A DNA stretch of 32,290 nt from the NCBI GenBank assembly GCA_910576985.1, contig CAJTLA010000010.1, positions 1 to 32,290 of the forward strand. Direction: 5' to 3'. The stretch comes from an uncultured Bacilli bacterium. Lineage in GTDB: Bacteria > Bacillota_I > Bacilli_A > RF39 > UBA660. The notes beneath the pieces are model-generated. The model searched no databases. It was not told the origin of the DNA and was given only the letters and a program-made list of their open reading frames with translations. A program made the translations under genes and the position numbers. Positions 1-8,789 of this stretch are shown here, piece after piece. How positions within the stretch are numbered: position 1 is the stretch's first letter; each line of letters starts with the position of its first letter.

Positions 1-1470
1 ACGACAGGAAGTAACGTGGTTGTCACAACAGAAGATAATGCAGGAAATAAAGTAACAAAGACATTTGGACCATATAAGATAGATAAAACAGCGCCAACAA
101 TATCAGTGAAGAGTGTTTCAAGTGTAACAGTAACAAAAGGAGCAAGTAATGCGATATTAAGTGCGTACTTTAATGGAGCAACATGGAGTATCAGTGGAAC
201 AGGAAGTGTGACATGTAAGAGTGGATCAACAACAGTAACAAATACAAGTACATTAACAGTAGGAACACACACAGTAACATGTACAGCAACAGGGAAAAAT
301 GGTTTAACATCGAGTGCAAGTAAGACAATCATTATAAAAGCCCCAAATGTAGATACAACAGGAGCAAATAAACCAAGTTTGACAAATGGATTAGTGCCAA
401 TAAAATGGAATGGAAGTAATTGGATAAAGGCAGATAGTGAAAATGGGTCAGGATCAAATCAATGGTATGATTATAGTAAACAAATGTGGGCGAATGCAGC
501 AAGTGTCACAAGTAGTTACAGAAATGTAGCAGTAGGAACAACAATACCAGAGAGTGCAATAAATGCATATTTTGTATGGATCCCAAGATATGAATACGAT
601 AGTACAAATTTAGGAAGAAATTATGCAGGAGGAACACAAGCACAGCCAGGTGCAATTAATGTGACATTTATATCAAAAAGTAAAACAACAGCAAGTACAA
701 ATTATGTAATTCATCCAGCGTTTACATTTGGAACAACTCAGTTATCAGGAATATGGGTAGGAAAATTTGAAACAACAGGAAGTGCGACAACTCCAACAAT
801 AAAGCCAAATTTAGCTTCGCTTCAATATCAAAATGTGAGTACACAGTTTGATACTTCTAAAAAACTTAGTGCCTCAGGGAATAATTATGGAATCAGTATG
901 AGTGCAGATGCCCATATGATGAAAAACAGTGAATGGGGGGCAGTAGCATATCTTTCCCAAAGTAAATATGGAAAATATGGAAATAATAGTTATAGTGGTG
1001 CAAATAAGGAAATATATCGAAATAATAATAGTAGAAGTATAACTGGTTGTAGTGGTGGTGCGCCAGATACAGGTTATACTTCATCATGTACAAATACATA
1101 TAACGTAAGTCCAGGAGGGACAGGAGCTTCAACAAGCGGAACAATATATGGAGTATATGATATGAATGGTGGGGCAAATGAATATGTAATGGCTAATTAT
1201 GACAATGCAGTTTCGGATTCAGGATTTAGTAGTTTACCAGCAAGTAAATATTATGATAATTATAGAATTGATTCATCTATAGGTCATGCATTGTCAGAGA
1301 CGAGTGAGTGGTATAATGATTCATCTCTTTATTATTCTGATTCGGGGCCTTGGTATTATCGTGGTGGAAGTCAAGGAATGGGAATGTCTTCTAAGTCAGG
1401 AATTTTCAGTCTTGAATTGTCTAGCGGAAATGCAAACTTGTGTTCATTTCGCATAGTTTTACTTGACTAA
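1..1470 (+). CDS. Surface protein, 5' part missing: Ig-like repeats plus C-terminal lectin/FGE-like domain
   Basis: The frame is open from base 1, so the gene begins upstream of the window; the GTG at 16 is internal. About 489 residues are visible. The first ~120 look like bacterial Ig-like repeats, with the pattern DNAGN...YKIDKTAPTI followed by Ser/Thr/Val-rich strands. The rest holds IWVGKFETTG, NSEWGAVAYL, a GGANEYV-like segment, and an ending with RGGS...G.F...FRIVLLD. That ending is typical of formylglycine-generating-enzyme-like / C-type-lectin folds. No sorting motif or membrane segment is seen at the C-terminus. A role in binding or adhesion at the cell surface is inference. Codon use is strongly ACA/AGT/GGA in the first ~800 bases and changes to TCT/TCA/CTT/CGT in the last ~280 bases, which suggests a mosaic gene. 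A terminator follows directly. Confidence 0.75.
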   Translation, partial: TTGSNVVVTTEDNAGNKVTKTFGPYKIDKTAPTISVKSVSSVTVTKGASNAILSAYFNGATWSISGTGSVTCKSGSTTVTNTSTLTVGTHTVTCTATGKNGLTSSASKTIIIKAPNVDTTGANKPSLTNGLVPIKWNGSNWIKADSENGSGSNQWYDYSKQMWANAASVTSSYRNVAVGTTIPESAINAYFVWIPRYEYDSTNLGRNYAGGTQAQPGAINVTFISKSKTTASTNYVIHPAFTFGTTQLSGIWVGKFETTGSATTPTIKPNLASLQYQNVSTQFDTSKKLSASGNNYGISMSADAHMMKNSEWGAVAYLSQSKYGKYGNNSYSGANKEIYRNNNSRSITGCSGGAPDTGYTSSCTNTYNVSPGGTGASTSGTIYGVYDMNGGANEYVMANYDNAVSDSGFSSLPASKYYDNYRIDSSIGHALSETSEWYNDSSLYYSDSGPWYYRGGSQGMGMSSKSGIFSLELSSGNANLCSFRIVLLD

Positions 1471-1484
1471 AAATAACTAAAAAC

Positions 1485-1508
1485 GAATCATAATTGTGGT
1501 TCATTTTT
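1485..1508 (+). terminator. Rho-independent terminator of the surface protein gene
   Basis: GAATCA at 1485-1490 pairs with TGGTTC at 1497-1502, with one G-U pair and a 6-base loop. A T-rich tail follows. It sits 14 bases after the stop codon and before the parE promoter. Confidence 0.6.
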
Positions 1509-1540
1509 CTTTTTATTTACAATGAAAAAAAAGAATTCCT

Positions 1541-1569
1541 TTGCAAAAAAAATAAAAATTTGTTATAAT
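1541..1569 (+). promoter_or_regulatory. Promoter of parE-parC
   Basis: The -35 box TTGCAA is at 1541-1546 and the -10 box TATAAT at 1564-1569, with a 17-base spacer. The in-frame ATG at 1568 overlaps the -10 box, which rules it out as the parE start. The ATG at 1598, behind the GGGGTGA site, is therefore the start. Confidence 0.75.
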
Positions 1570-1597
1570 GTTCAAGAATGATAGACGGGGTGAGTTT

Positions 1598-3502
1598 ATG
1601 GTAAAATATGATGAAAGTTCCATTAAAATATTGGAAGGATTAGAGGCGGTAAGAAAGCGTCCTGGGATGTATATTGGTTCTACTGATAAAAGGGGTTTAC
1701 ATCATTTAATTTGGGAGATTGTTGATAATAGTATTGATGAAGTTATTAATGGATATGGAAGCAAAATTAAAGTTGTATTGCATGCAGATCATAGTGTTAG
1801 TATAGAGGATGAAGGAAGAGGGGTACCTGTTGGAAATCATGCCAGTGGGAAAAGTACTCCAGAAGTTATTTATACTGTTTTGCATGCAGGTGGAAAATTT
1901 GAAGAAAGTGGTTATAAAGTATCTGGTGGACTTCATGGAGTTGGTGCGAGTGTTGTAAATGCTCTCAGTACTTGGATGGAAGTTACTATAAAAAGAGATG
2001 GTTATGAACATTTGATCCGTTTTCGAAACGGAGGACAACTGGAGATCCCTTTAAAAAAACTAGAAAAAACAAGTAAAACTGGAACCAAAGTTCATTTTAT
2101 GCCAGACTCTAGTATTTTTTCTACTATTAATTTTTCTTATACAACAGTATGTGAAAGGATGCAAGAAAGTGCGTTTTTATTAAAGGGACTTACGATTGAA
2201 GTTGTAGATGAAGAAGATAAAAAGAAAGATGTTTTCTATTATGAAAATGGATTAAAAGCTTTTGTAGATTATGTTAATGAGGATAAAAAAGCTTTACATG
2301 ATGCGGTTTGTTTTGAGGGAATGAAAGATAAAATTGAAGTAGAAGTTGCTTTAGAATATACTGATACTTATTCAGAAAATATCATATCATTTGTAAATAA
2401 TGTAAAAACAAGTGATGGAGGAACTCATGAAGTTGGATTTAAAACGGCTTTAACTAGAGTATTTAATGATTATGCAAGAACAAATGGATATCTAAAACAA
2501 AAAGATAAAAATTTAGAGGGTGCTGATACTAGAGAAGGATTGACTGCAATTATTAGTTTAAAAGTGCCAGAAGACTTACTACAATTTGAAGGGCAAACGA
2601 AGGGAAAATTAGGAACTCCAGAGGCGAGAAATGCAGTAGAAAGTGTAGTTAGTGAAAAACTACAATTTTTCTTGGAAGAAAATAAATCTATTGCCACTAA
2701 AATTGTTGAAAAAATGGTTAAAAGTAAAATGGTAAGGGAAGCGGCTAGGAAAGCGAGAGATGAAGCAAGAGCAGGAAAAGATAAGAATAAAAAAGAACGA
2801 GCTTTATCAGGCAAGTTAACTCCAGCTCAGGTGAAAAATCCGAAAAAAAATGAATTATTTTTAGTCGAAGGAGATTCTGCTGGAGGAAGTGCGAAACAAG
2901 GAAGAGATCGAAAATTTCAAGCTATTTTACCACTCAGAGGAAAAGTTCTGAATACAGAAAAAGCCAAATTAGAAGAAATTTGGAAAAATGAAGAGATTAA
3001 TACCATGATTCATACGATTGGTGCAGGAGTTGGAAGTGATTTTGAGGTGGAAGATTCTAACTATGATAAAGTCATTATTATGACCGATGCTGATGATGAT
3101 GGAGCACACATTCAAATATTATTACTTACATTTTTCTATCGTTATATGAAACCATTAATTGAAAATGGAAAACTTTATATTGCAATGCCACCACTATATA
3201 AACTATTTAATGGGAAAAATAGTTATTATGCTTGGAGTGATGAAGAACGTAATGAAATATTAAATCAAAGTAAAGTCAAATTGGAAACACAGCGATATAA
3301 AGGTCTTGGAGAAATGAATGCGGATCAACTTTGGGAAACGACTATGAATCCAGAAACTAGAAGTTTAGTGAAAGTAAATATTACAGATGTTGCTTTGGCT
3401 GAAAAAAGAGTTAGTGTTTTAATGGGTGATAAAGTAGAACCAAGAAAAGAATGGATTAATGAAAACGTGGAATTCTCATTAGAAGATAATTATCAAATAT
3501 AG
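1598..3502 (+). CDS. parE: DNA topoisomerase IV subunit B
   Basis: This is the ATPase subunit of topoisomerase IV, which with ParC decatenates daughter chromosomes. It has 634 residues, close to the family length. The GHKL ATPase domain shows WEIVDN with the catalytic Glu at 40, DEGRGVP, and GGLHGVGASVVNALS. The QTKGKLGT segment closes the transducer domain. The TOPRIM domain has LVEGDSAGGSA with Glu424 and MTDADDDGAH with Asp497, 499 and 501. QRYKGLGEMN and the ending TLMGDKVEPRKEWI-like segment follow. The sequence resembles Gram-positive ParE more than GyrB, and the partner is parC. The start at 1598 has a GGGGTGA ribosome site at 1587-1593. parC begins 10 bases after the stop, so the two are translated from one message. 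Confidence 0.95.
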   Translation: MVKYDESSIKILEGLEAVRKRPGMYIGSTDKRGLHHLIWEIVDNSIDEVINGYGSKIKVVLHADHSVSIEDEGRGVPVGNHASGKSTPEVIYTVLHAGGKFEESGYKVSGGLHGVGASVVNALSTWMEVTIKRDGYEHLIRFRNGGQLEIPLKKLEKTSKTGTKVHFMPDSSIFSTINFSYTTVCERMQESAFLLKGLTIEVVDEEDKKKDVFYYENGLKAFVDYVNEDKKALHDAVCFEGMKDKIEVEVALEYTDTYSENIISFVNNVKTSDGGTHEVGFKTALTRVFNDYARTNGYLKQKDKNLEGADTREGLTAIISLKVPEDLLQFEGQTKGKLGTPEARNAVESVVSEKLQFFLEENKSIATKIVEKMVKSKMVREAARKARDEARAGKDKNKKERALSGKLTPAQVKNPKKNELFLVEGDSAGGSAKQGRDRKFQAILPLRGKVLNTEKAKLEEIWKNEEINTMIHTIGAGVGSDFEVEDSNYDKVIIMTDADDDGAHIQILLLTFFYRYMKPLIENGKLYIAMPPLYKLFNGKNSYYAWSDEERNEILNQSKVKLETQRYKGLGEMNADQLWETTMNPETRSLVKVNITDVALAEKRVSVLMGDKVEPRKEWINENVEFSLEDNYQI

Positions 3503-3512
3503 GGGGAAAAGC

Positions 3513-6032
3513 ATGGAAGAAATAATAAAAAAAATATATGATTATTCCTTAGAAGAGATTATGGGAGAACGATTTGGAAGGTATGCGAAAACCATTATTC
3601 AAGATCGTGCTTTGCCAGATGTTCGTGATGGATTAAAACCAGTACAAAGACGCATTTTGTATGCTATGTACCGAGATCATAATACTTATGATAAAGGATA
3701 TAAGAAGTCAGCAAAGACAGTAGGAAATGTCATGGGATATTACCATCCACATGGAGATTCTAGTATTTATGAAGCATTAGTTCGTATGAGTCAGTGGTGG
3801 AAACAAAATACGATTTATGTTGACATGCATGGAAATAATGGTTCTATGGATGGAGATTCTGCAGCAGCAATGCGTTACACAGAGGCAAGATTATCAAAAA
3901 TTAGTAATGAACTATTAAAGGATATTGATAAAGAAACGATTGTTTGGGCTCCAAATTATGATGATACTTTAAAAGAACCTACTGTACTTCCAGCGAAATT
4001 TCCAAACTTGTTAGTTAATGGCTCTTCAGGAATTAGTGCTGGATATGCAACTAATATTCCTCCTCATAATTTAGGGGAAATTATTGATGCTACGATCAAA
4101 CGAATTGATAGTCCTAATTGTTATTTAGAAACTATTTTGGATATTGTAAAGGGACCAGATTTTCCAACAGGAGGAATTGCACGCGGAAAAAATGGGTTAT
4201 TAGATGCTTATAAAACGGGGCGAGGAAAAATCATTGTTCAATCAAAATATGAAGTTGTTAAAAATAAAGGAAAAGATCAAATTGTTATTAGTGAAATTCC
4301 GTATGAAGTTAATAAAGCGAATTTGGTTAAAAAAATTGATGACATTCGAATTGATAAAAAAATAGAAGGTATTTCAGAAGTTCGTGATGAATCTGATTTA
4401 GAGCATCCAGAGACGATTGTGATTGATTTAAAAAAAGATGCAAATCAAGATTTAATTATCAATTATTTACTGAAAAATACAGATTTGCAAGTTTCTTATA
4501 ATTTTAATATGGTCGCAATTGTAAATCGAAGACCAATGACTTTGGGGATTTTAGAAATATTAGATGCTTATATTGCACATCAAAAAGAAGTTATTATTAA
4601 GCGAACTCAGTTTGATTTGGAAACAGCAAAAGCAAGAATGCATATTGTAGAAGGGTTTCTTAAAATGATGTCCATTTTAGATGAAGTGATTGCAACCATT
4701 CGTTCTAGTAAGGACAAAAGTGATGCAGTTAAAAATTTGGTTATTAAATTCCAATTTAGCGAGTTACAAGCTGATGCAATTGTAAAGTTACAATTGTATC
4801 GTTTAACCAATACTGATGTGACAGAATTAGAGGAAGAATATAAACGTTTAGAACTGATTATTAAAGCATTAGAAGCCATTTTAAATGATGAAAATCGATT
4901 GAAGATGGTGATGAAAGAGGAGTTAAAAGCGATCAAAAAGGAATATGCTGTAGAGAGAAAAACACAAATTGAAGATGAAATTGTGGATATAAAAATTGAT
5001 ACAACTTCAATGATTTCAAAAGAAGATTGTATTGTTGTAGTGACAAAGGAAGGTTACGTGAAACGAGTAACGACAAGGAGTTATAGTGCAAGTGACGATG
5101 AAACCGCTTTAAAAGAGGGGGATTATTTACTTGGTACTTATGAGTTAAATACATTAGATACAATATTATTATTTACAGATTTAGGAAATTATTTATATAT
5201 TCCAGTTTATGAACTTCCAGATTTAAAATGGAAAGAATTAGGGAAACATGTTAGTAATATTGTGAAAATCGAGACAGGAGAAAGTATTATTGCTAGTATA
5301 CCAGTTTATAATTTTGAGGAGCCACGTTATATTACTTTATTTTCTAAAGATGGTATGGTGAAGAGAACAAAATTATCAGATTTTAGGGTACAGCGTTATT
5401 CTAAACCATTATCTGCAATGAAATTAAAAGAAAATGATCGGGTTGTTAGTGTCACTGATGATATGGGTAGTGCTGTGTTTGTGATTACCAAGAGGGGATA
5501 TGGACTTCATTACAATGTGAATGAAATTCCAGTAACTGGTATTAAAGGAAGTGGAGTGAAAGCGATTACTTTAAAAGATGATCAAGTAGTTCAAGGAATG
5601 ACGTTTGATCCTAATATTCCATATGTTACTATTTTTACGACTAAAAATACAGGAAAAAGAGTAAAAATATCTGAATTTGAAAAAACAGCCCGTGCTAGAA
5701 AAGGTGTATTAGTAGTCCGTGATGTGAAAACCAATCCTTATGAAATATTAAATGCGTTTATTGTTGATCATCATACTGTGATTGGTGTAAAAGATCGATT
5801 AGAAATTAATTCACTCAAAATTACTGAACTACCAATTGCAGATCGTTATTCCACTGGTAGTACCATTTCTAGGGAAAAAATATTAGAAGTGTTTGTAAAT
5901 CATGGATTGATACGAAAGAATCAACTTTCTGAACAAGAAATAGAAAAACAGCAAGAAGAAATTATAGATTTAGAACAAATTGACGAAAAAATTATGACAA
6001 TTCATGACTTTTTAGACGATTTTAAAGCATAG
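3513..6032 (+). CDS. parC: DNA topoisomerase IV subunit A
   Basis: This is the breakage-reunion subunit of topoisomerase IV, 839 residues. The N-terminal winged-helix domain carries RALPDVRDGLKPVQRR, then YYHPHGDSSIYEA, then AAAMRYTEARLS with catalytic Tyr122 preceded by Arg121. The quinolone-determining positions equivalent to GrlA Ser80 and Glu84 are Ser83 and Glu87, the sensitive-type residues. A coiled-coil tower follows at about 350-480, then a C-terminal beta-pinwheel with repeats such as DGMVKRTKLSDF and TKNTGKRVKISEFE. The ribosome site AGGGGGAA precedes the ATG. It is assigned as ParC rather than GyrA because of its adjacency to ParE and its overall likeness to Gram-positive ParC. 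Confidence 0.94.
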   Translation: MEEIIKKIYDYSLEEIMGERFGRYAKTIIQDRALPDVRDGLKPVQRRILYAMYRDHNTYDKGYKKSAKTVGNVMGYYHPHGDSSIYEALVRMSQWWKQNTIYVDMHGNNGSMDGDSAAAMRYTEARLSKISNELLKDIDKETIVWAPNYDDTLKEPTVLPAKFPNLLVNGSSGISAGYATNIPPHNLGEIIDATIKRIDSPNCYLETILDIVKGPDFPTGGIARGKNGLLDAYKTGRGKIIVQSKYEVVKNKGKDQIVISEIPYEVNKANLVKKIDDIRIDKKIEGISEVRDESDLEHPETIVIDLKKDANQDLIINYLLKNTDLQVSYNFNMVAIVNRRPMTLGILEILDAYIAHQKEVIIKRTQFDLETAKARMHIVEGFLKMMSILDEVIATIRSSKDKSDAVKNLVIKFQFSELQADAIVKLQLYRLTNTDVTELEEEYKRLELIIKALEAILNDENRLKMVMKEELKAIKKEYAVERKTQIEDEIVDIKIDTTSMISKEDCIVVVTKEGYVKRVTTRSYSASDDETALKEGDYLLGTYELNTLDTILLFTDLGNYLYIPVYELPDLKWKELGKHVSNIVKIETGESIIASIPVYNFEEPRYITLFSKDGMVKRTKLSDFRVQRYSKPLSAMKLKENDRVVSVTDDMGSAVFVITKRGYGLHYNVNEIPVTGIKGSGVKAITLKDDQVVQGMTFDPNIPYVTIFTTKNTGKRVKISEFEKTARARKGVLVVRDVKTNPYEILNAFIVDHHTVIGVKDRLEINSLKITELPIADRYSTGSTISREKILEVFVNHGLIRKNQLSEQEIEKQQEEIIDLEQIDEKIMTIHDFLDDFKA

Positions 6033-6053
6033 GGGATTTCATTCTCCTTTTTT
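6031..6053 (+). terminator. Terminator of parE-parC
   Basis: AGGGGA at 6031-6036 pairs with TCTCCT at 6043-6048 around a TTTCAT loop, followed by five more T. The parC stop codon (6030-6032) lies in the left arm. Confidence 0.65.
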
Positions 6054-6110
6054 GGTATGTATTATAAAAAGATGAATAATATGAAATAGAGATTAGAAAG
6101 GGATGAATGT

Positions 6111-7463
6111 GTGAAAAAGAAACTGTGGATTAGTGTCATGAGTGCTTTTGTTTTAATGATTGGAATCACTTCTTATTTTTGTATGAATCACAAAGATGAT
6201 ACATTAAAACAGGTTAGTGGCATGGTACTTTCATCAAATGATGAATATGTGGTAGTTCAAGATGATCAAGACGTTATTTATAAATTTAAAAAAGAAGATT
6301 TTGTGTTAGAAGTAGGAGATAATGTTGTGATTCATTATACAGGGTTATTGGATTCTACGAAAGATATTCAAGATATTCGCATTAAAGATTATACGAGATC
6401 ACCAAGGGACAAACAAGTCCAAAATAAACAGGAAGTGGGAATTTTTAAAGATTATTATGGGTTTGCCAAGAAAAAATTAGAAACAATGTCATTAGAAGAG
6501 AAAATAGGACAATTGTTTTTGGCTCATTTGCCTCATCAAAATGCAGTAGAAGAGGTTCAGAAAAATCATTTTGGTGGGTATTTGTTATTTAAAAACGATT
6601 TTTCAGGAAAGTCAAAAAGTGAAGTGGTCAATATGATTAGAGAATTACAGGCTGCTTCAAAAATTCCTTTATTGATTGCTGTAGATGAAGAAGGTGGAAC
6701 CGTTATAAGAGTTAGTAGCAATTCTAATTTGGTAGAACAACCATTTAAATCTCCAAGTGAATTATTTCAAAATGGTGGAATGGATGCTATTAAAGAGGAT
6801 ACTGTCAATAAGAGTTTGGCTCTTGCCAGTTTAGGAATTAATTTAAATTTAGCGCCTGTTGTTGATGTGTCAACGAATTCAAATGATTATATGTATTCTA
6901 GAACTTTAGGAAAAGATACCAAAACTACTTCAGAGTTTGCTAAGACAGTGATTGAAGCTAGTAAGGGTGGAACAGTATCTTATACATTAAAACATTTTCC
7001 AGGATATGGAAATAATGCGGATACACATGCAGGAAGTGTAACAGATGCTAGAACCTATGATAGTATTATAAAGAATGATTTGCCTCCTTTTGAAGCTGGA
7101 ATTAGTGCAGGAGCAGAAGCCATTTTAGTAAGTCATAATACGGTAACCAATATTGATTCTACTTTGCCAGCTTCATTGTCTATTCCAATTCATAATATTT
7201 TACGAGAAGATTTGGATTTTACAGGTATTATTATTACAGATGATTTAACAATGAAAGCTCTAGATAATGTATCAGATCCAGTGGTAAAAGCAATTGTAGC
7301 AGGAAATGATCTTTTAATTGTAAGTGATTATGAAAATAGTATTCAAGCGGTTAAATCTGCGATTGATAATGGAACGATTGGTGAAGAGGTAATTGATGAA
7401 AGAGCACTTCGGATTCTTGCATGGAAATATTATAAAGGATTACTATATGAAAATCAAAAATAG
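6111..7463 (+). CDS. Membrane-anchored glycoside hydrolase family 3 (beta-N-acetylhexosaminidase-like)
   Basis: This likely removes terminal N-acetylglucosamine from peptidoglycan fragments or glycans on the outer face of the membrane. It is 450 residues with a GTG start at 6111 and the site AGAAAGGGA at 6096. Residues 5-24 form one hydrophobic anchor; the Cys24 context (SYFC) is a poor lipobox. Residues ~35-95 are beta-rich (VVVQDDQDVIYKFKKEDF...GDNVVIHYTG) and look like a small OB-type domain not needed for catalysis. The GH3 barrel has IAVDEEGGTVIR, KHFPGYGNNADTH (Lys294, His295 and the Asp304/His306 pair typical of NagZ) and TDDLTMKAL with the expected nucleophile Asp377. NagZ-type specificity is inferred from these motifs. 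It has no C-terminal second GH3 domain. Confidence 0.85.
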   Translation: MKKKLWISVMSAFVLMIGITSYFCMNHKDDTLKQVSGMVLSSNDEYVVVQDDQDVIYKFKKEDFVLEVGDNVVIHYTGLLDSTKDIQDIRIKDYTRSPRDKQVQNKQEVGIFKDYYGFAKKKLETMSLEEKIGQLFLAHLPHQNAVEEVQKNHFGGYLLFKNDFSGKSKSEVVNMIRELQAASKIPLLIAVDEEGGTVIRVSSNSNLVEQPFKSPSELFQNGGMDAIKEDTVNKSLALASLGINLNLAPVVDVSTNSNDYMYSRTLGKDTKTTSEFAKTVIEASKGGTVSYTLKHFPGYGNNADTHAGSVTDARTYDSIIKNDLPPFEAGISAGAEAILVSHNTVTNIDSTLPASLSIPIHNILREDLDFTGIIITDDLTMKALDNVSDPVVKAIVAGNDLLIVSDYENSIQAVKSAIDNGTIGEEVIDERALRILAWKYYKGLLYENQK

Positions 7464-7485
7464 GTTGAAAAATCTATTTTTTTTT
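7456..7485 (+). terminator. Terminator of the GH3 gene
   Basis: AAAAATAG at 7456-7463 pairs perfectly with CTATTTTT at 7474-7481, and the T run continues to 7485. The stop codon TAG is inside the left arm. Confidence 0.6.
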
Positions 7486-7564
7486 GAAATAATAAATAAA
7501 AAAAGTCGATTTTTGTTGTTAGATATTTTGATTTGGAAAAAACAAAAAGAAAAAGAATTTTTCT

Positions 7565-7593
7565 TTGACCTTTATCTGAATTTATGTTAAAAT
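7565..7593 (+). promoter_or_regulatory. Promoter of sepF
   Basis: TTGACC at 7565-7570 and TAAAAT at 7588-7593 are separated by 17 bases. An upstream in-frame ATG at 7592 falls in the -10 box, so it is not the sepF start. Confidence 0.7.
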
Positions 7594-7630
7594 GAAGTAT
7601 AGTAGGAACAAGAATAAGGAGGAAAACAAG

Positions 7631-8047
7631 ATGGCTTTTAGTTTAAAAAAATGGTTTAAAGAAGAGGACCCAGATATTTTTGGAAATCCAGAAGATAGTG
7701 ATCAATATTATGAATTGACTACAGAAGCATCCATTTCAGAAAATAATGGTGGGGCAAAAATGATTTTGTTAGAACCTAGAGCATATTCAGAATCACAACA
7801 AATAGCAGATCATTTAAAAACAAGAAATACAGTAGTTGTTAATTTAAAACGAGTAACTTCTGATCAGGCAAAAAGAATTGTAGATTTTTTAAGTGGAACA
7901 ATTTATGCAATTGGAGGAGATATTCAAAAAATTGGTGGAGGAATCTTTTTGTGTACACCAAATAATATTAATATTCAAGGAAAAATTACTGATGATACTG
8001 AAGGAAAAGACATCCATGATAATGATGATATTAATATAGAATGGTAA
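7631..8047 (+). CDS. sepF: Cell division protein SepF
   Basis: This cytoplasmic FtsZ partner polymerises into rings at the septum and binds the membrane through its N-terminus. It is 138 residues. The N-terminal amphipathic segment (MAFSLKKWFK) is the expected membrane-binding helix, and an acidic linker follows. The SepF core runs from about residue 40: MILLEPRAYSESQQIADHLKTR, VVVNLKRV, AKRIVDFLSGTIYAIGGDIQKIG, GIFLCTPNNI. The start is chosen for its AAGGAGG site at 7616-7622, eight bases before the ATG. divIVA follows as in the usual Gram-positive division cluster, but the ylmG and ylmH genes that often lie between them are absent. Confidence 0.93.
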   Translation: MAFSLKKWFKEEDPDIFGNPEDSDQYYELTTEASISENNGGAKMILLEPRAYSESQQIADHLKTRNTVVVNLKRVTSDQAKRIVDFLSGTIYAIGGDIQKIGGGIFLCTPNNINIQGKITDDTEGKDIHDNDDINIEW

Positions 8048-8053
8048 AAAAGT

Positions 8054-8082
8054 TTGAAAACAAAAATAAAGTGTGCTACAAT
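8054..8082 (+). promoter_or_regulatory. Promoter of divIVA
   Basis: TTGAAA at 8054-8059 and TACAAT at 8077-8082 with a 17-base spacer, just after the sepF stop. divIVA can therefore be transcribed on its own. Confidence 0.65.
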
Positions 8083-8108
8083 ATAGCGTAGTGCCAAGGG
8101 GTGAAATT

Positions 8109-8567
8109 ATGGAAAAATTTAATCGAACACTTCGCGGCTATGATCCAGAGGAAGTCAACGCTTTTCTAGATCAAGTGATCAATCAGGTTGAAAAAATGGT
8201 GACAGAATTAAAAATGAAAGATCAACAAATTGCTTCATTACAACAATTGCAACAAGAAAATGAATCGTTAAGAGAGCGGTTAGGGCAATATGAACATATG
8301 GAAGGAACTTTAAATCGAGCAATTATGATGGCTCAAAAAACTTCTGATCAGATTAAAGTATCTGCAAGTAAGGAAAGTGAAGTCATTTTGGAAGAAGCAA
8401 AGAAAAATGCAAGTCGCATTGTCAATGAAGCGCTATTGAGAGCAGAAAAAGTGGAGCAAGAAACCAGTCAGCTTAGAAGAAATATGACAGTTTTCAAACG
8501 AAGATTACGTGATGTAATTGAAACCCAATTAGAAATGGTCAATGATATAGAGAGAATTGACTTTTAA
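8109..8567 (+). CDS. divIVA: DivIVA-family septum/pole protein
   Basis: This coiled-coil scaffold recognises negatively curved membrane at the septum and poles and recruits other division or growth proteins. It has 152 residues. The N-terminal module FNRTLRGYDPEEVNAFLDQVINQVEKMV is the conserved DivIVA/GpsB membrane-binding fold. Long heptad-rich helices follow at about 30-70 and 90-145 (KESEVILEEAKKNASRIVNEALLRAEKVEQE). The length is close to Bacillus DivIVA and longer than typical GpsB. The start at 8109 is set by GGGGTGA at 8098-8104. Its position between sepF and ileS matches the classical division cluster, which favours DivIVA over GpsB. Confidence 0.9.
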   Translation: MEKFNRTLRGYDPEEVNAFLDQVINQVEKMVTELKMKDQQIASLQQLQQENESLRERLGQYEHMEGTLNRAIMMAQKTSDQIKVSASKESEVILEEAKKNASRIVNEALLRAEKVEQETSQLRRNMTVFKRRLRDVIETQLEMVNDIERIDF

Positions 8568-8575
8568 AACATATG

Positions 8576-8768
8576 ATAGAGACGATATGTGAGAAATAGT
8601 ATAGAAAGTTCGTGGTTGATGAAAACGAACCTAGGAATCATGTATAAATCACTCTAGATGTTTTCTATGAAAATAGAAACGGTAATGCGTTATAGTTTTT
8701 GAGTATTAATTAAGGTGGTACCACGGGTTGAAAGCTCGTCCTTAGCGGATGGGCTTTTTATATATTTT
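8576..8768 (+). promoter_or_regulatory. T-box riboswitch, probably tRNA-Ile responsive
   Basis: The conserved T-box core AAGGTGGTACCACGGG lies at about 8712-8727. Its TGGT (8716-8719) is complementary to a tRNA ACCA end. A strong terminator follows: AAAGCTCGTCC at 8731-8741 pairs with GGATGGGCTTT at 8747-8757, then a T-rich run. Stem I closes with TAGAG (8576-8580) and CTCTA (8652-8656); it contains the hairpin GTTCG...CGAAC and the candidate specifier ATC (Ile) at 8637-8639 in GGAATCATG. A further hairpin at about 8660-8681 would be stem III. The Ile reading agrees with ileS lying downstream. The stem I apex looks short. Uncharged tRNA should promote read-through into the two genes that follow. 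Confidence 0.88.
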
Positions 8769-8789
8769 TTTATAGAAAGAAGGGATTTT

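Noticed and set aside
893..1177. Minus-strand open frame inside the surface protein gene
   Set aside because: It is a shadow of the A-rich, low-complexity coding strand; the product is His/Tyr/Leu-rich with no motif or ribosome site.
2470..2814. Minus-strand open frame inside parE
   Set aside because: It lies fully in a conserved gene on the other strand and has no family features.
7393..7590. 65-codon frame overlapping the end of the GH3 gene
   Set aside because: It starts inside the GH3 gene in another frame, runs through its terminator, and has no ribosome site; the product is poly-Phe/Lys.
8715..8789. Longer start for the exchanger gene
   Set aside because: This stretch is the T-box and terminator; a GTG at 8790 with a good ribosome site fits the family N-terminus.
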